Origin: Pelomonas sp. Root405
GTDB lineage: Bacteria; Pseudomonadota; Gammaproteobacteria; Burkholderiales; Burkholderiaceae_C
Direction: 5' to 3'
Assembly (NCBI RefSeq): GCF_001425165.1
Contig: NZ_LMDU01000011.1
Location: 62,058-126,057, forward strand
DNA length: 64,000 bases
Below are positions 63,982 through 64,000 of the stretch, piece after piece. The translations under genes were made by a program, and so were the position numbers. Each line of letters begins with the position of its first letter. Positions within the stretch are counted from its first letter, which is position 1. The notes beneath the pieces are model-generated. The model was not told where the DNA came from. It did not search any database and worked only from the letters and a program-made list of their open reading frames with translations.

Positions 63982-63995
63982 TGGTATCGCTAACT
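63982..63995. promoter_or_regulatory. LacI-type operator at right edge
   Basis: TGGTATCGCTAACT matches 12 of 14 positions of the box. It lies 180 bases from the receptor start and may serve a divergent gene beyond the right edge of the window. Confidence 0.65.
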
Positions 63996-64000
63996 GAGTG

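Overview
The window is very GC-rich, densely packed DNA that fits a betaproteobacterium of the order Burkholderiales, most likely a Roseateles/Mitsuaria/Pelomonas-type member of the Sphaerotilaceae. The reasons are codon use, several PEP-CTERM (exosortase) substrate proteins, TonB-dependent receptors with the TVVVTGIR box, and the family mix. This placement is inferred from gene content only. I saw no rRNA, tRNA, CRISPR array, transposase or phage gene. No stretch longer than about 300 bases lacks a gene.

Most of the window is a large glucuronoxylan/pentose utilisation locus, about 13.8-51.2 kb and again 56.9-64 kb. A lipoprotein GH10 xylanase, cut by the left edge, opens the window. Two SusC-like TonB-dependent receptors (13.8-17.0 and 60.8-63.8 kb) probably import xylo-oligosaccharides. 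Debranching and depolymerising enzymes include a GH67 alpha-glucuronidase, a GH115-GH8 fusion (1245 aa), two GH43 xylosidases, a GH3 enzyme with a PA14 insert, a sialate-O-acetylesterase-type esterase, an SGNH lipoprotein esterase and an alpha/beta-hydrolase esterase. Sugars enter the cell through a hexuronate-type MFS carrier and a GPH pentoside symporter. Xylose can go through xylA-xylB-transaldolase. An oxidative route is also present: IlvD/Edd dehydratases and an FAH-family 2-keto-3-deoxy-sugar-acid dehydratase, with an SMP-30 lactonase and a uronate dehydrogenase-like enzyme for glucuronate. A second IlvD enzyme sits with aldose epimerase and an RraA-fold protein that keeps an aldolase metal motif.

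Regulation can be read from the DNA. At least ten copies of a 14-bp near-palindrome around GCGC (best form close to TGGTAGCGCTAACA) lie in front of almost every xylan transcription unit, including the gene for the LacI-family regulator itself. This suggests one xylan regulon run by that LacI protein. A ROK regulator and a GntR/FCD regulator give further control.

The flanks are ordinary or accessory. At 1.9-7.0 kb is a fatty-acid/CoA block (acyl-CoA dehydrogenase, MaoC-like hydratase, SDR, LysE exporter, thiolase, solute-binding protein). At 7.1-9.7 kb an AraC regulator is divergent from a P450 and a small membrane protein. At 10.1-13.7 kb an ECF sigma factor with an apparent frameshift precedes a Ser/Thr kinase with a TPR-like region and a small secreted protein. 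At 51.2-56.8 kb are a cyanophycinase-like peptidase divergent from an M14 deacylase, an atypical cis-prenyltransferase, a frameshifted unknown gene coupled to a thioredoxin-reductase-like flavoprotein, and an OmpA lipoprotein.

Structured non-coding elements worth attention are a strong hairpin between xylA and xylB, a 162-bp palindromic MITE-like element between the second receptor and GH3, and a well-formed terminator after the first receptor.
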